A stretch of 64,000 nt of DNA from Maea johnstoni (GCA_963942565.1 OZ012699.1:25573706-25637705), one strand, 5' to 3'; shown: positions 34,691-47,110, counted from the stretch's first letter. Notes: generated by a model not told the origin, from the sequence alone. Program-made: numbers and translations.

Positions 34691-36528
34691 AGTTTGCATA
34701 AGTTCTCAAATCTATTTAACTTTACTGAAAAATACGAATCCAATGCTCTAATCTTAGCCGGAGATTGGAATATTGCATTAAAAGAAGATGATTTTTATAA
34801 CTATAAGCTTCAACGAAACACGAAAGCCTGTGTGCATATAAACAAGAACATCGTGGATAAAGGCTGGATTGACATATGGAGACTTCAAAACAATAGTGAG
34901 AAAAGATTCACTTGGGGCACCAAAAAACCCTTTAAAAGGGCACGCCTAGATTATTTTATTATTAATGAAGACCTCTTAAGTTACAATCCTGAATCTGATA
35001 TCTTATCAGCTTATAAAAGTGACCATAATATTATCAAACTAAGCTTCAAAATCTCCCCTAATGTTAGGGGTAGAGGAAGCTGGAAATTTAACAATGACCT
35101 ATTAAAACACACCGAATTAATTGCACTGATTAAAGAGGAAATCAAAATTGCTAAGGAAACTTATGCCTTACCAATATATAACCCAGAAACCATTCATCTA
35201 CAGGATGAAATGAACATGGAACTAATGGTTTCGGATGGTCTCTTTTTAAATACTATATTATGCCAGATTAGAGGTATAATTATATAATTTTCAAAAAAAG
35301 TTGCAAGAGAATCTAGAGAAGAAGAAAAAATTCTTATTCTCAATATTGATAAATCGACCAAACTTTTGGATAACACCAACCTGTCGATTGAATTAAGGGA
35401 AAAAGAGATTCTAAATCTCAACTCTCTGAATAAGCAATATCAAACTCTCAGGGAACATAGAATGAAGGGTCATCAAGTTAGATCCAGGGCTGAGCTCACT
35501 GCAAACTGGGAGAAACCTTCACGATTCTTCCTCAATCTTGAAAAAAAGAACTATGATCTTAACAAAAACATCACAGAATTATTGCACAGTAATGATTTCA
35601 AAATTACAAACCCGGAACAAATTTTAAAGATGCAAACAAATTTCTACCAGGATCTTTTTTCTAGCAAAAACACAATAGAATTACAAAACAGTACATTCTC
35701 CCCATTACTGCATAATCTACCCAAGCTACCAGAGTCATTGAGAGAAAGTTTGGAATTGCCTTTCAGTATGGCAGAGTTAGAGCAATCTATAAAGAGAAGT
35801 AAACTCAACAAGGCCCCAGGCCCTGATGGGTATACTAATGAGTTTTTTAAATTCTTTAAAGAGGAACTCAAAAATTGGCTGTTTAGAGCATACCAAGAGG
35901 CATATGATTGTGGTTGCCTTAGTGATTTAATCACTATGGGAACCATCACATGCATTCCCAAAGCAGGCAAATTAAGAAATACTTTGAAAAACTGGAGACC
36001 TCTAACTCTGCTAAATGGCTCTTATAAATTACTCTCATCTATGATTGCTGAACGACTTAAATCAGTACTTGAAACTATTATAAACAATGACCAAACTGGG
36101 TTCATTTCAAATCGATTCATTGGAGAAAATACACGCCTACTATATGATACTATAACTTATGCGGAAACAGAGCAAATACCAGGCCTCCTCATCATAGTGG
36201 AATACGCAAAAGCTTTCGACACTATTGAATGGAAATATATCGATGAGGTTTTTAAAATTTTTGACTTTGGTCCAGTATTTTCAAATTGGATAAAACTACT
36301 TCGAAATAATTCCAGGTCAAAAATTGAACAGAATGGCTACTTTTCCAATAGTATTTCACTCTCCAGGGGTTGTCGACAAGGGGACCCCATATCCCCATAT
36401 GTCTTCATGTTGTGCGCCGAGATTCTATCTCATGTTATAAGGGAAAAAACTGATATAAAAGGTCTTGTTGTTTATGACAAGGAGACTAAGCTGTCTCAGT
36501 ACGCGGATGACACCACCATCTTTTTTAG
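34691..36528 (+). mobile_element. L1-clade LINE, endonuclease-RT part (5' portion)
   Basis: A non-LTR retrotransposon, 5' truncated. The C-terminal part of an APE-type endonuclease comes first, with LAGDWN, KRFTWGTKK, RARLDYFII and KSDHNII. A linker and reverse transcriptase follow, with NKAPGPDGYTNEFFK, NWRPLTLLNGSYKLLS, NDQTGFISNR, SRGCRQGDPISPYVFMLCAE and the catalytic QYADDTTIF box. QGDPISPYVF with that spacing is typical of the L1 clade. One in-frame TAA at 35285-35287 separates endonuclease and RT; otherwise the frame is continuous. RT motif A reads VEYAKAFD where families have a first Asp (D-x-x-KAFD), so a catalytic Asp is Glu here. It is then cut by the foldback element. ORF1 and the endonuclease N-terminus are absent. 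Confidence 0.93.
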
Positions 36529-36559
36529 GCTATCGGCCAGGGACCCAAATTATGGATTT

Positions 36560-37380
36560 TAATTACCCCCCCATGTAGATGGAATTTTTTACTTTAGATG
36601 GATAGGGGAGTATATGGGGCCTACCAAAATGCCGTGCCCCCACTTTGGGACATGGTCAGATTTGCATTAGGCCTGGTCAAACTGACCACCCAAAAATCAG
36701 GGAATCGGCCACCTGAAGCACACATATATTGAGGAATAATGGGATGGGGGGTAAAGAAACTGACCATAAAAATGCTCAAGGTTCATTGAATACCACAAGT
36801 TTGGTATCAAAATGTTGGTCTGGAGGAGACGTATCCTTTAAAATACTAAACACATAACAAACGCTATTCCATGATGTTATAGAGGTCATTCAAGGTCAAA
36901 ATGGCTGCCAAATCAAGAATCTGGGATTTTCCCATAATCTATAGTTTCGGTTTATAAACTTCTCAGTTTTTTTGAAGGGATGTATTTCATTTCTGTAGCC
37001 ACTTTTTCAGAAGGAATGCTTTTTAGTGGAGTTGTTCAACATTTTAGAAAGTTCATTAATTAGAATGTTAAGTCTAATTTCGAGATTTAAGGCACAAAGT
37101 AGGGTACCAGGCCCACCTAGTGACCCCAAAAAGTGCCGAAAATGGTAAAAAATTGAAAACCTAAATGCCTGTATCTAAGGTTTTACAAGTCGGAAGGGAG
37201 CAGATGATGCACCAAAATATCAGGTTCAATTTTCTCTTCAATCTGGAAGATTATGGTAAAAAATCCTGAAACTAAGGGGTCATTGAAGGTCAAATAAAGG
37301 TCAAAAAGTCAATTTTTCTCTAAAAAATTCAAATTTTGATGAAGATATTTTGACAAAGTAGTTGTGTTTTGTTTGGGTTT
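36560..37380 (+). repeat. Foldback left arm, unit 1 (820 bp)
   Basis: Starts TAATTACCCCCCCATGTAGA and includes CCCCCACTTTGGGACATGGT, GGAATGCTTTTTAGTGGAGT and GGTCATTGAAGGTCAAATAA. Confidence 0.9.
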
Positions 37381-38200
37381 TAATTACTCCCCCCATGTAG
37401 ATGGAATTTTTTACTTTAGATGGAGAGGGGAGTGTTTGGGGCTTACAAAAATGCCGTGCCCCCACTTTGGGACATGGTCAGATTTGCGTTAGTCCTGGTC
37501 GAACTGACCACCCACAAATCAGGGAATTGGACGCATGAAGCACATATATATTGAGGAATAATGGGATGGGGGGTAAAGAAATTGACCATAAAAATGCTCA
37601 CAGTTCATTGAATACCACAAGTTTGGTATCAAAATGATGGTCTTGAGAAGACTCATCCTCTAAAATACTAAACACGTAACAAACTCTATTCCATGATGTA
37701 ATAGAGGTCATTCAAGGTCAAAATAGCTGCTAAATAAAGAATCTGGGATTTTCCCATAATCTATAGTTTCGGCTTATAAACTTCTGTTTTTTTGAAGGGA
37801 TGTATTTCTTTTCTGTAGCCACTTTTTCAGAAGGAATGCTTTTTAGTGGAGTTGTTCAACATTTTAGAAAGTTCATTGATTAGAATGTTAAGTCTAATTT
37901 TGAGATTTAAGGCACAAAGTAGGGTACCAGGCCCACCTAGTGACCCCAAAAAGTGCCGAAAATGGTAAAAAATTGAAAACCAAAATGCCTGTATCTTAAG
38001 TTTTACAAGTTGGAAGGGAGCAGATGATGCACCAAAATATCAGGTTCAATTTTCTCTTCAATCTGGAAGATGATGGTAAAAAATCCTAAAATTAAGGGGT
38101 CATTGAAGGTCAAATAAAGGTCAAAATGTCAATTTTTCTCTAAAAAATTCAAATTTCGATGAAGATATTTTGATAAAGTAGTTGTGTTTTGTTTGGGATT
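37381..38200 (+). repeat. Foldback left arm, unit 2 (820 bp)
   Basis: Starts TAATTACTCCCCCCATGTAG and is very close to unit 1 throughout. The unit boundary phrase is TTGTGTTTTGTTTGGGTTTT AATTACTCC. Confidence 0.92.
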
Positions 38201-39022
38201 TAATTACTCCCCCCATGTAGATGAAATTTTATACCTCAGATGGATAGGGGAGTGTCTGGGGCTTACAAAAATGATTTGCCCCCACTTTGGGACATGGTCA
38301 GATTTGCGTTAGGCCTGATCAATCTGACCACCCACAAATCAGGGAATCGGCCACCTAAAGCACACATGTATTGAGGAATGATGGTATGGGGGGTAAAGGA
38401 ATTGACCATAAGATTGCTCACGGTTCATTAAATGCCACAACTTCGGTATCAGAATGTTGGTCAGGAAGAGACTTATCATTTAAAATACTAAACACGTGAC
38501 AAACTCTATTCCATGATGTAATAAAGGTCATTCAAGGTCAAAATGGCTGCTAAAATCAAGAATCTGGTATTTTCCCATAATCTCTAGTTTCCTTCTATGA
38601 ACTTCTCAGTTTTTTTGAAGGGATGTATTTCTTTTATGTGGCCACTTTATCTGAGGGAATGCTTTCTAGTGGAGTTGTTAAACATTTTAGAAAGTTCATT
38701 GATTGAAATTTTAAATCTACTTTTGAGATTTAAGATACAATTAAGGGTACCAGGCCCACCTAGAGATCCCAAAAAGTGCCTAAAATGGTACAAATTTGAA
38801 AACCAAAATGACTGATTCTTTAGTTCCACAAGTCGTAATGGAGCAGATGATGCACCAACATATCAGGTTTAATCTTCTCTTTAATCTGGAAGATGATGGT
38901 AAAAAACAGTAAAATTAAGCGGTCATTGAAGGTCAAATAGAGGTCAAATAGAGGCCAAATTGTCAGATGTTCTCTAAAAATTCAAATCTTGATGAGGGAT
39001 TTTGATAAAGTAGTTTTGTTTT
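38201..39022 (+). repeat. Foldback left arm, unit 3 (820 bp)
   Basis: More diverged than units 1 and 2, and closest to the inner right-arm unit at about 41548-42360. A frame at 38597-38815 (MNFSVFLKGCISFMWPLYLR) has its mirror on the - strand at 41747-41965 (MNFAVFLKGCISFMWPLFLR). This reflects arm similarity and is not by itself evidence of a gene. Confidence 0.88.
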
Positions 39023-41547
39023 GTCATTATATAATGTCCAAAACAGGTTACCACAATAACTGAAAGATATATTACCTGAAATATGGTCCACCCTTTTATT
39101 TTTTGACCATATATATACCATATATTAAGTCAATATGGAGGTGTGGAATATGGCATTTAGCAAATCCATGCTTATAATAAGTGTTTAAAGACGGTTGGTG
39201 ATGGAGTGCTAGTATGGCTCCACTGTTTAGGTCATAGAAGTTGTGAAAACAAAACATCATAGATATTGTTTGGTATCAAATTGTTTGCTGTAAGACAATC
39301 TTTTCATTTCATTCAATCAACCGTGGGTAGGGTATAATGTTGTGATATTAGAGGTCATTCAAGGTCAAACTAACCCCAATTTCATGATTTAAGGTATATC
39401 GTCTTTGAATTGTCCATTTAGCAGCTTATTAAATATTTCTGGAATACATCTTTTATCCTGGAAATAGTTTTAGTTGGGAAATATCTTTATAAAGGATTCT
39501 CAGACATTTTGAGTCATTTCAAAACAAAGTCTGGGCCAATTCTGAATATTCAGGGACCAAAATGACAAAATGACTGATTATGGGTGCATCCAGATATTTA
39601 AGTGAAGCAGCAGAAAGTTGACATAGCAGAGTTGTATCTTATGGTATGTCAGCTTTAAAGCTTTTGAACTTGCCTATTGTGTTTGTCATGTAAGATGTTA
39701 AAGAGATTTGAGGAAAAAAGAAGGTAAAATATAGGTCAAAACATCCTTTTTCTCTAGGAAATTCAAATTTAGATGAAGAGATTTTGATGGAAGGTGTGTT
39801 TTGTCATCACTTAATTTCCTGACCAAGTTACCACAATAATTGGCTAACAAAATACCTTAGATATGTTTACTAAACATTTTTTGAAGTGATGTATTTTTAT
39901 CTAGCCACTTTTTCTGAAGGAATGTCTTTTATTGGAGTTGTTGAACATTTTAGAAAGCTCATTGACTTGAATTTCAAGTTCTATTTTAAGGTTTAAGGTA
40001 CAAAAAAGGGTACCAAGTCCACCTGGCGACCCAAAAAAGTACCTTAAATGTTACAAATCTGAAAACCAAAATGACTCTTTTAAGTTTCACTGGTTTGGAA
40101 GGGAGTAAATGATGCATCAAAATATTAGGTTTAATTTTCTGTTCAATCTGGAAGATGATGGAAAAATGATACTAATAATATAATTTAGAGTCAAAATGCC
40201 TTAAATCATAAAAGAGGTAGTTTGACCTTGAATGACCTCTAATATGACAACAGAACACCCTACTCTAGGTTGGTTGCATAAAATGGGAAGATTGTCTTAC
40301 AACAAGTACTTTGATACCAAACAATGCTTATATTGTTTGGTGCTCACACTTTTGATGACCTAAACAGTTGTTACATACTAGCACTTTCTCACAAACTCTC
40401 CTTATTAGAAACCTGAAATTGCCAAACGTCTTATTCCACACCTCCACATTGACTTAAAACTACCTAATTTTCATCAGTAAATGGTTCAAAATATATTCTC
40501 AGATCCTATCTTGGGGTAATTTATCTGTCATTTATTGTGATAACTTGAATTAGAAATTGTAAAATGTCATAACACAACTACTTCATCAAAACTCTCTTTA
40601 TCAAAGTATGAATTTTTCAAATAAAATTGACATTTTGACCTTAATTTGACCTTCAATGACCCGTTAATTTTAGTATCACTTTTCCATCATCTTCCAGGTA
40701 GAAGAGAAAATTATACCTGATATTTTGGTGCATCATCGGCTCCCTTCCAACCTGCAAAACTTAAGATACAGTCATTTTGGTGTACAGATTTGTACCATTT
40801 TAGGCACTTGTTGGAGTCGCCAGGTGGACTAAGTACCCTATTTTGTACCTTAAAGCTTGAAATGGATTTTCTGGTCAATGAGCTTTCTAAAATGTTCAAC
40901 AACGAAACTTAAAGACAATAGGCAAGTTTAAAACCCTGTTCTCCTTATGTCAACATTCTGTTGCTTCACTTAGATATTTGGGTGCACCCATATTCAGGCA
41001 TGTGGCCATTTTGGTCCGTAAATATTCAAGAGTGGCCCAGACCTTGTCTTGACATGACTAAAAAAGTGTCTGAGGATCCTTTATAAAGATATTTCTCACC
41101 TAAAATTAATTCCAGGATAAGAAAATGTATTTCAGGAGAATTCAATAAGCTGCTAAATGGACAATTCAAAGACAAAATACCTTAAAGCATGAAATTGGGG
41201 TTAGTTTGACCTTGAATGACCTCTAATATTAGAGCAATATACTTTACCCTAGATTGGTTGAATTGAATAAAAAAGAAATGTCCTACAACAAGCATTTTGA
41301 TACCAAACAATGCCTATGATGTTTGGTTTTCACAACTTCTATGACCTAAACAGTGGTGCCATACTAGCACTTCCTCACCAACCGTCTGTAAGCACTTATT
41401 ATAAGCATGGAATTGCTATATGCCATAATCCACACCTCCATATTGACTTAAAACTACATTATTTTTACCGATATATGGTCAAAATATAAGAGTGGACCAT
41501 ACTTCAGGTAATATATCTGTCAGTTATTGTGGTAACTTGGTTTGGAC

Positions 41548-43180
41548 CTTATACTATGACAAATCGTAACTGCTTTATCAAAATATCTTCATCAGAATTT
41601 GAATTTTTAGAAAAAATCTTACATTTTGACCTTCAATGACCGCTTAATTTTAGGGTTTTTTACCATCATCTTCCAGATTGAAGAGAAAATTAAACCTGAT
41701 ACTTTGGTGCATCATCTGCTTCAGTCCGACTTGTAGAAATAAAGAATCAGTCATTTTGGTTTTCAAATTTGTACCATTTTAGGCACTTTTTGGGGTCTCT
41801 AGGTGGGCCTGTTACTCTACTTTGTACCTTAAATCTCAAAACTAGATTTAACATTCTAATCAATGAACTCTCTAAAATGTTTAACAACTCCACTAGAAAG
41901 CATTCTCTCAGAAAAAGTGGCCACATAAAAGAAATACATCCCTTCAAAAAAACTGCGAAGTTCATAGAAGGAAACTAGAGATTATGGGAAAATCCCAGAT
42001 TCTTGATTTGGCAGCCATTTTGACCTTGAATGACCTTTATTACATCATGGAATAGAGTTTGTCACGTGTTTAGTATTTTAAAAGATAAGTCTCTTCCAGA
42101 CCAACATTCTGATACCGAAGTTGTGGCATTTAATGAACCGTGAGCAATCTTATGGTCAATTCCTTTACCCCCCATACCATCATTCCTCAATACATGTGTG
42201 CTTTAGGTGGCCGATTCCCTGATTTGTGGGTGGTCAGTTTGATCAGGCCTAACGCAAATCTGACCATGTCCCAAAGTGGGGGCATTTCATTTTTGTAAGC
42301 CCCAGACACTCCCCTATCCATCTGAGGTATAAAATTCCATCTACATGGGGGGAGTAATTAAATCCCAAACAAAACACAACTACTTTATCAAAATATCTTC
42401 ATCGAAATTTGAATTTTTTAGAGAAAAATTGACATTTTGACCTTTATTTGACCTTCAATGACCCCTTAATTTTAGGATTTTTTACCATCATCTTCCAGAT
42501 TGAAGAGAAAATTGAACCTGATATTTTGGTGCATCATCTGCTCCCTTCCAACTTGTAAAACTTAAGATACAGGGATTTTGGTTTTCAATTTTTTACCATT
42601 TTCGGCATTTTGGGGGGTCACTAGGTGGGCCTGGTACCCTACTTTGTGCCTTAAATCTCAAAATTAGACTTAACATTCTAATCAATGAACTTTCTAAAAT
42701 GTTGAACAACTCCACTAAAAAGCATTCCTTCTGAAAAAGTGGCTACAGAAATGAAATACATCCCTTCAAAAAAAATGAGAAGTTTATAAACCGAAACTAT
42801 AGATTATGGGAAAATCCCAGATTCTTGATTTGGCAGCCATTTTGACCTTGAATGACCTCTATTACATCATGGAATAGAGTTTGTTATGTGTTTAGTATTT
42901 TAAAGGATACGTCTCCTCCAGACCAACATGTTGATACCAAACTTGTGGTATTCAATGCACTGTGAGCATTTTTATGGTCAATTTCTTTACCCCCACCCCA
43001 TTATTCCTCAATATATGTGTGCTTCAGGTGGCCGATTCCCTGATTTGTGGGTGGTCAGTTAGACCAGGCCTAACGCAAATCTGACCATGTCCCAAAGTGG
43101 GGGCACGGCATTTTGGTAGGCCCCATATACTCCCTTATCCATCTAAAGTAAAAAATTCCATCTACATGGGGGGGTAATTA
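41548..43180 (-). repeat. Foldback right arm, two inverted 820-bp units
   Basis: Two reverse-complement copies, about 41548-42360 and 42361-43180, joined at ATGGGGGGAGTAATTAAATC. They mirror the left-arm units with scattered substitutions. The arms are unequal: three units left, two right. Confidence 0.92.
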
Positions 43181-43220
43181 AACTCGCTAAATAAGGCTCT
43201 TTTAAGATTTGGCCGATAGC

Positions 43221-44837
43221 CTATTTAGGTGGGGACAAAGAAAGTCTTTGTGGTGTCATGCGCATGCTGGAATGGTTTAGAAAAGGTCTTGCTATAAACA
43301 AAGACAAGACCAGTGTCATTAAAATTGGGGCATTAAGGGGCAGGAGTGTATCATGGGAAGGCAAATTTGGTTTGAAATGGACAACTGAGTTTGAGGTGTT
43401 AGGTATCAAATATGATATTGACCGAATGGAGACAATCACTGATGATAATATCAGTGGTAAGGTATCAGACATCAAAAAACTAATAGCGGTTTGGAGTACA
43501 CGAACATTAACTCCATATGGTAAAGTCGTTATAATCAAGTCACTCCTAATGTCCAAGATAACACATATACTCCTGTCCCTTCCTACCCCTTCAGATACAG
43601 CAATATACCAATTAGAAAAACTTTTTTTCTCATTTTTATGGTGCAATAAGCCTCCTAAGTTTAGAAGGGAAATAATGGAGGCAAATATCACTGATGGAGG
43701 TTTAAAACTTCATAATTTAAAGACGTTTGATGCAGCTTTGAAAATAGGGTGGCTAAAAAGATACATTACCACTAAGTCAAAGTGGAGTATTGTGCCATAT
43801 AATTTTGATTTTGATGGTTTATTTAAATATGGTGTAGATTACATCGAAAGACTGTTGGAAATTACTTCTAACTCTTTTTGGTTGAATGTGTTACATAGTC
43901 TGAAATTGCTTTGGAAGGATGGAAACATATTTGTACCAGAAAATATTTTCCTTACTCCGCTGTGGTATAACAGCATCTTTAGATTACAGATAAAGAAGGA
44001 ATGGATACTCAAAGGAGTATACACTATAACTGATCTGCTTCAGGCTAATGGGAAAATCTTAAGTCAAAGTGACTTTGAAAAGAAATTTCAACTACGAACA
44101 AATTTCCTAGAATATGGTGCAGTGTCAATGAAGATCAAGACCTTCTTACAATCAAGAGAGACCCCTCTCCATAATCACATTATACCAAACAATAGTATGT
44201 TGAATGTAATATTGCAAAAAGACACCAAAGAAGTATCAACAATCTATAAAATGTTATTGGGTAAAAACAACTCGATCATAGAAAATGCTTGCACAAAGTG
44301 GAATGAAAAGGTGGGAAATGTGACAGAATACTTTGATTTCAAAAAATCATTTTCAAAGATAAGTATGTTTGATGACATTTATCTAAGGTATATTCAGTTT
44401 AGAACGCTACATCGAAGATTCTATACCAACAATATCCTCTTTAAAATGAGAATCAAAGACTCTCCACTGTGTAACTTCTGTAATGAATATGAAGATTCTA
44501 ATGAACATATGCTTATTGAATGTAACATGGTTAAAGCTTTGTGGCATGAGGTTGAACTATGGATTTCTGAGATAGGGGTTGTTGATTACACCATTAATGA
44601 TAGAATTATCATCTTTAAGGTGAACTCCAAAAGGCACATTGGTTAAATGCAGTAATCTTATTAACAAAAAAGACTATTTTTAATGCAAGAACAAACATCA
44701 CCATTCCAACCATAGAAAGCATTAAAAACCAGGTGAAAAACCTTTATAGTTATGAAAGATACAAGTATGTACTATGTGATAGAGAGGACAAGTTAGAACA
44801 AAGATGGGGTATCTTGCTGGATTATTATGAAGAATAA
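43221..44837 (+). mobile_element. L1-clade LINE, RT thumb and C-terminal part
   Basis: Resumes the LINE after the foldback: GGDKESLCGVMRMLEWF and LAINKDKTSVIKIG are the RT segment that normally follows the YADD box. The long C-terminal region runs to a CCHC knuckle near 44470-44520 (C-x2-C-x8-H-x4-C, reading CNFCNEYEDSNEHMLIEC). The frame stops at 44644-44646. A shift near 44620 is needed to read the usual end (ELQKAHWLNAVILLTKKTIF and LEQRWGILLDYYEE), which finishes at TAA 44835-44837. About 150 bp of probable 3' UTR follows to an A-rich stretch near 44990. The copy is fairly young apart from these breaks. Confidence 0.93.
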
Positions 44838-44999
44838 CAAGATACAATATATTTTTAAGTATTTATTGTAATGTTTATACAATTTTCTTGTCACACATAT
44901 TCCCTTATACCGCAAACCTTGATATATTTGTAAAATTGTGGGTTGACATTGGCATAGCCGTGATTGCCCGGCACGCAGGAAAATAAACAAAAAAGGCCT

Positions 45000-45890
45000 G
45001 TTTCCTTTTTTTAGGCTTACAAAAATAAAAAAAAGTTTGCATAATTAAGTTTATTTTGATTGTTTCCTTCAAATACAGTTGCTTGAAAACGTAAAAAGCC
45101 AAGGCCTTTTTGCAGGGGAGTTGGTAGTTTTTTCATATAAATTTGTAGTCAGAATTAAGTCAGCACGAATTTGGAAAATTTCTTTTAGAAATTCTGGAAT
45201 TTCAATTTTTTTTTATTTGCCCAATAATCAGTCATCGATTCAGTAAGACCAAAATCTTACTTGGACTGGCCCAAGTATAGAGATTTGAATTCAGAATGAT
45301 AGAGTTAATAGGACTTGAAAATGTTGTGGTCTAATGAGCCTTGGACCAGCTTATAGGTACATCTGGGGGAGGGGGGGGGGGGGGTGGGGTACTGGATCCC
45401 TGTAGAGTGTGTCTAGTACCAGTGGGACCACCGCTCAGTGGTCAGGTTGAGTTATGACACTGTCAACTCGTTTAACCCATTTAGGCTTGTATCATAAGTA
45501 TTATAAGCTCAGAACTCTAATCGAATATCTGTTTTAACATATATTTCGCATTAATATTTTATTTTTATTTTTATTTATTAATATTTATAACTATTAATAA
45601 CAATAATTGATAATTACTATTAGTAATTTATTAATATATATTTTTTTTAAATGTGTAAATCATGCAACTACACACCTTCTTACTTTCAATGAAGTCTTAT
45701 TGTATGTCTGTGATTAAGTTTTTCATTGATTTTGTATCAAGTAACATACAGTCAATTAACATACAACACAACACAATTGTATTTATATCAAGCCGTGTCA
45801 AGGGCAACCTGTTTTTTACATCTATTGACATTTTTGTCCTATTAGTAGAGGAGCTTATTGCTCTATTTTGCATAAAGAAATTTGGTAAGC
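45000..45890. other. Non-coding, poly-G tract
   Basis: A run of about 18 G lies at 45366-45384. TTTAACCCATTTAGGCTTGT at 45471 looks like the start of a truncated family A copy. AT-rich simple sequence lies near 45545-45650. No exon. Confidence 0.45.
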
Positions 45891-46204
45891 TACCGTATTC
45901 GTCCAAATAAATGCAAATGTGAGTAGCAAGTTTCGATTGGACGCTTTAGCGATGATGCTCTAAGGACTGACTGAAATGGTTGAAGGCCAATAGCGCGAAG
46001 TGTTCAAGCTCTATAAAAACAAGGACGATATACAGTCTGTACAGGTACCAGATGTAAAGGTAAGGAAATATTTGTGTTTGTGGGGAGGTTTAAATGAGGT
46101 TCAGAAGGCCAGAAAATATTGTCCACTGGCTTGCCCCTTCCAAATTTTTTTCAGAAAAAAGGGGGATGCAGTTATTTGGGGTCCGTTATCCCATTCAATT
46201 ATTG
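45891..46204 (+). mobile_element. MITE family E
   Basis: Starts TACCGTATTCGTCCAAATAA and contains AGGTTCAGAAGGCCAGAAAA and TTTGGGGTCCGTTATC. It matches the element at 50311-50488 in reverse. A frame at 46000-46236 crosses it and is not a gene. Confidence 0.7.
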
Positions 46205-46518
46205 ATCACATGTGTTCAGCTGATGACGGATTTTAGAAGCAGCATATACCACCCTCGCTGCACCCCTAGGGTGTGATTTATCTGGGTGTTTTAGTGTGAG
46301 TGCTGCCAGCCCCGTACCTGTAGGCGTCTGTTTTGGACGAGAATTTTTCACCCAGCGTGCTTGTTTAAACAACCACATCGCGTGGGGCAGTTTGTGTAAA
46401 TACGGGCCGCTCACAGACGGGCGTCCCGGCAGATTATGCGGCCCGGGATGGGCAAGCGGGAGGTGACATGTGGGCTTCGCTGGTGGTTTGTTTATAGGTA
46501 AGAAGCAGCCAGGTCTAC
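46205..46518. other. GC-richer single-copy-looking sequence
   Basis: GC-richer than its surroundings, with no confident exon. A - strand frame (46199-46546) is proline-rich and not recognisable. Confidence 0.35.
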
Positions 46519-46732
46519 TTAACACATAAATGCTAGTAGAGGCCAATAACAGTCTTTTTAGTGAAATCCATCAGGCAAAAGCATGGTTGGGAAATTTTTT
46601 AGGGAGAAATATTAATCAGACAATTACCTACAAGTCTTCTTCAAATATCTTGTAAAACCATTCTTTATTCCATTGTTAAAACTATCGTAGATCAAGATTT
46701 TAGAGGAACTAAATTAAGCATGAATGAGTTAA
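46519..46732 (+). mobile_element. TTAA MITE, family A
   Basis: TTAACACATAAATGCTAGTA to GCATGAATGAGTTAA, with GGGAGAAATATTAATCAGAC and AGTCTTCTTCAAATATCTTG arms. Confidence 0.82.
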
Positions 46733-46821
46733 GCTAGTAAGTCTTTTCACGTGGCAATTCATTCATGTCAGTTTTTCTCCCCAGTGGTAGATACAGTCCC
46801 TCAAAAAGAAAGAGCCTGCCC

Positions 46822-47110
46822 TGATGTCCAAGCGGTCTAAGGTGTTGCCACGGACAGCTTGCTGTCTCTCATCACTGAGAGCCTTCCCTGATAGCCTAGT
46901 GGTTCAAGGCATTGCCACTGACTGCTCACTGTGTCTCACACTGAGGGTATACCCTAATGGCTGAGTGATATAAGGCATTGCCACTGACTGCTCACTGTCT
47001 CTCACCACTGCCCATTTCTGATTACCAAACCGGGCATGTTAGGAAGATGTCAGTGACTTAGTATTTCGCACAGGTGTTTTTTTTGCTGGGAACTATATAA
47101 CTTTCAAATT
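46822..47110 (+). mobile_element. SINE with three tandem tRNA-like heads, decayed
   Basis: TGATGTCCAAGCGGTCTAAG, TGATAGCCTAGTGGTTCAAG and TAATGGCTGAGTGATATAAG begin successive copies of one head. Two are followed by GGCATTGCCACTGACTGCTC. Only the last continues into the body (GTTAGGAAGATGTCAGTGAC). Same family as 57795-58028. Confidence 0.7.

Larger units (their letters stand above)
36529..43220. mobile_element. 6.7-kb foldback DNA element inserted in the LINE
   Basis: Ends GCTATCGGCCA and TGGCCGATAGC are an 11-bp inverted repeat. The flanks TTTTTTAG (36521-36528) and CTATTTAG (43221-43228) look like a decayed 8-bp target duplication. Inside, almost everything has an inverted partner: 820-bp units occur three times in the left arm and twice, inverted, in the right arm. 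The middle (39023-41547) is itself an imperfect nested palindrome with shorter inverted copies of the unit near 39870-40170 and 40560-40910. No transposase frame exists, so it is non-autonomous. An 8-bp duplication suggests hAT; MULE or a separate foldback class remain possible. Confidence 0.85.

Noticed and set aside
36529-43220. Large virus-like or Polinton-type element
   Set aside because: It has inverted ends and size in a loosely similar range, but no polymerase, integrase or capsid-like frames, and the interior is inverted tandem units.
43221-43691. 156-codon gene on the - strand
   Set aside because: It is the antisense shadow of the LINE RT frame.
46000-46236. Small exon with a GTAAGG donor
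   Set aside because: It lies inside MITE family E and the apparent splice signals belong to that element.
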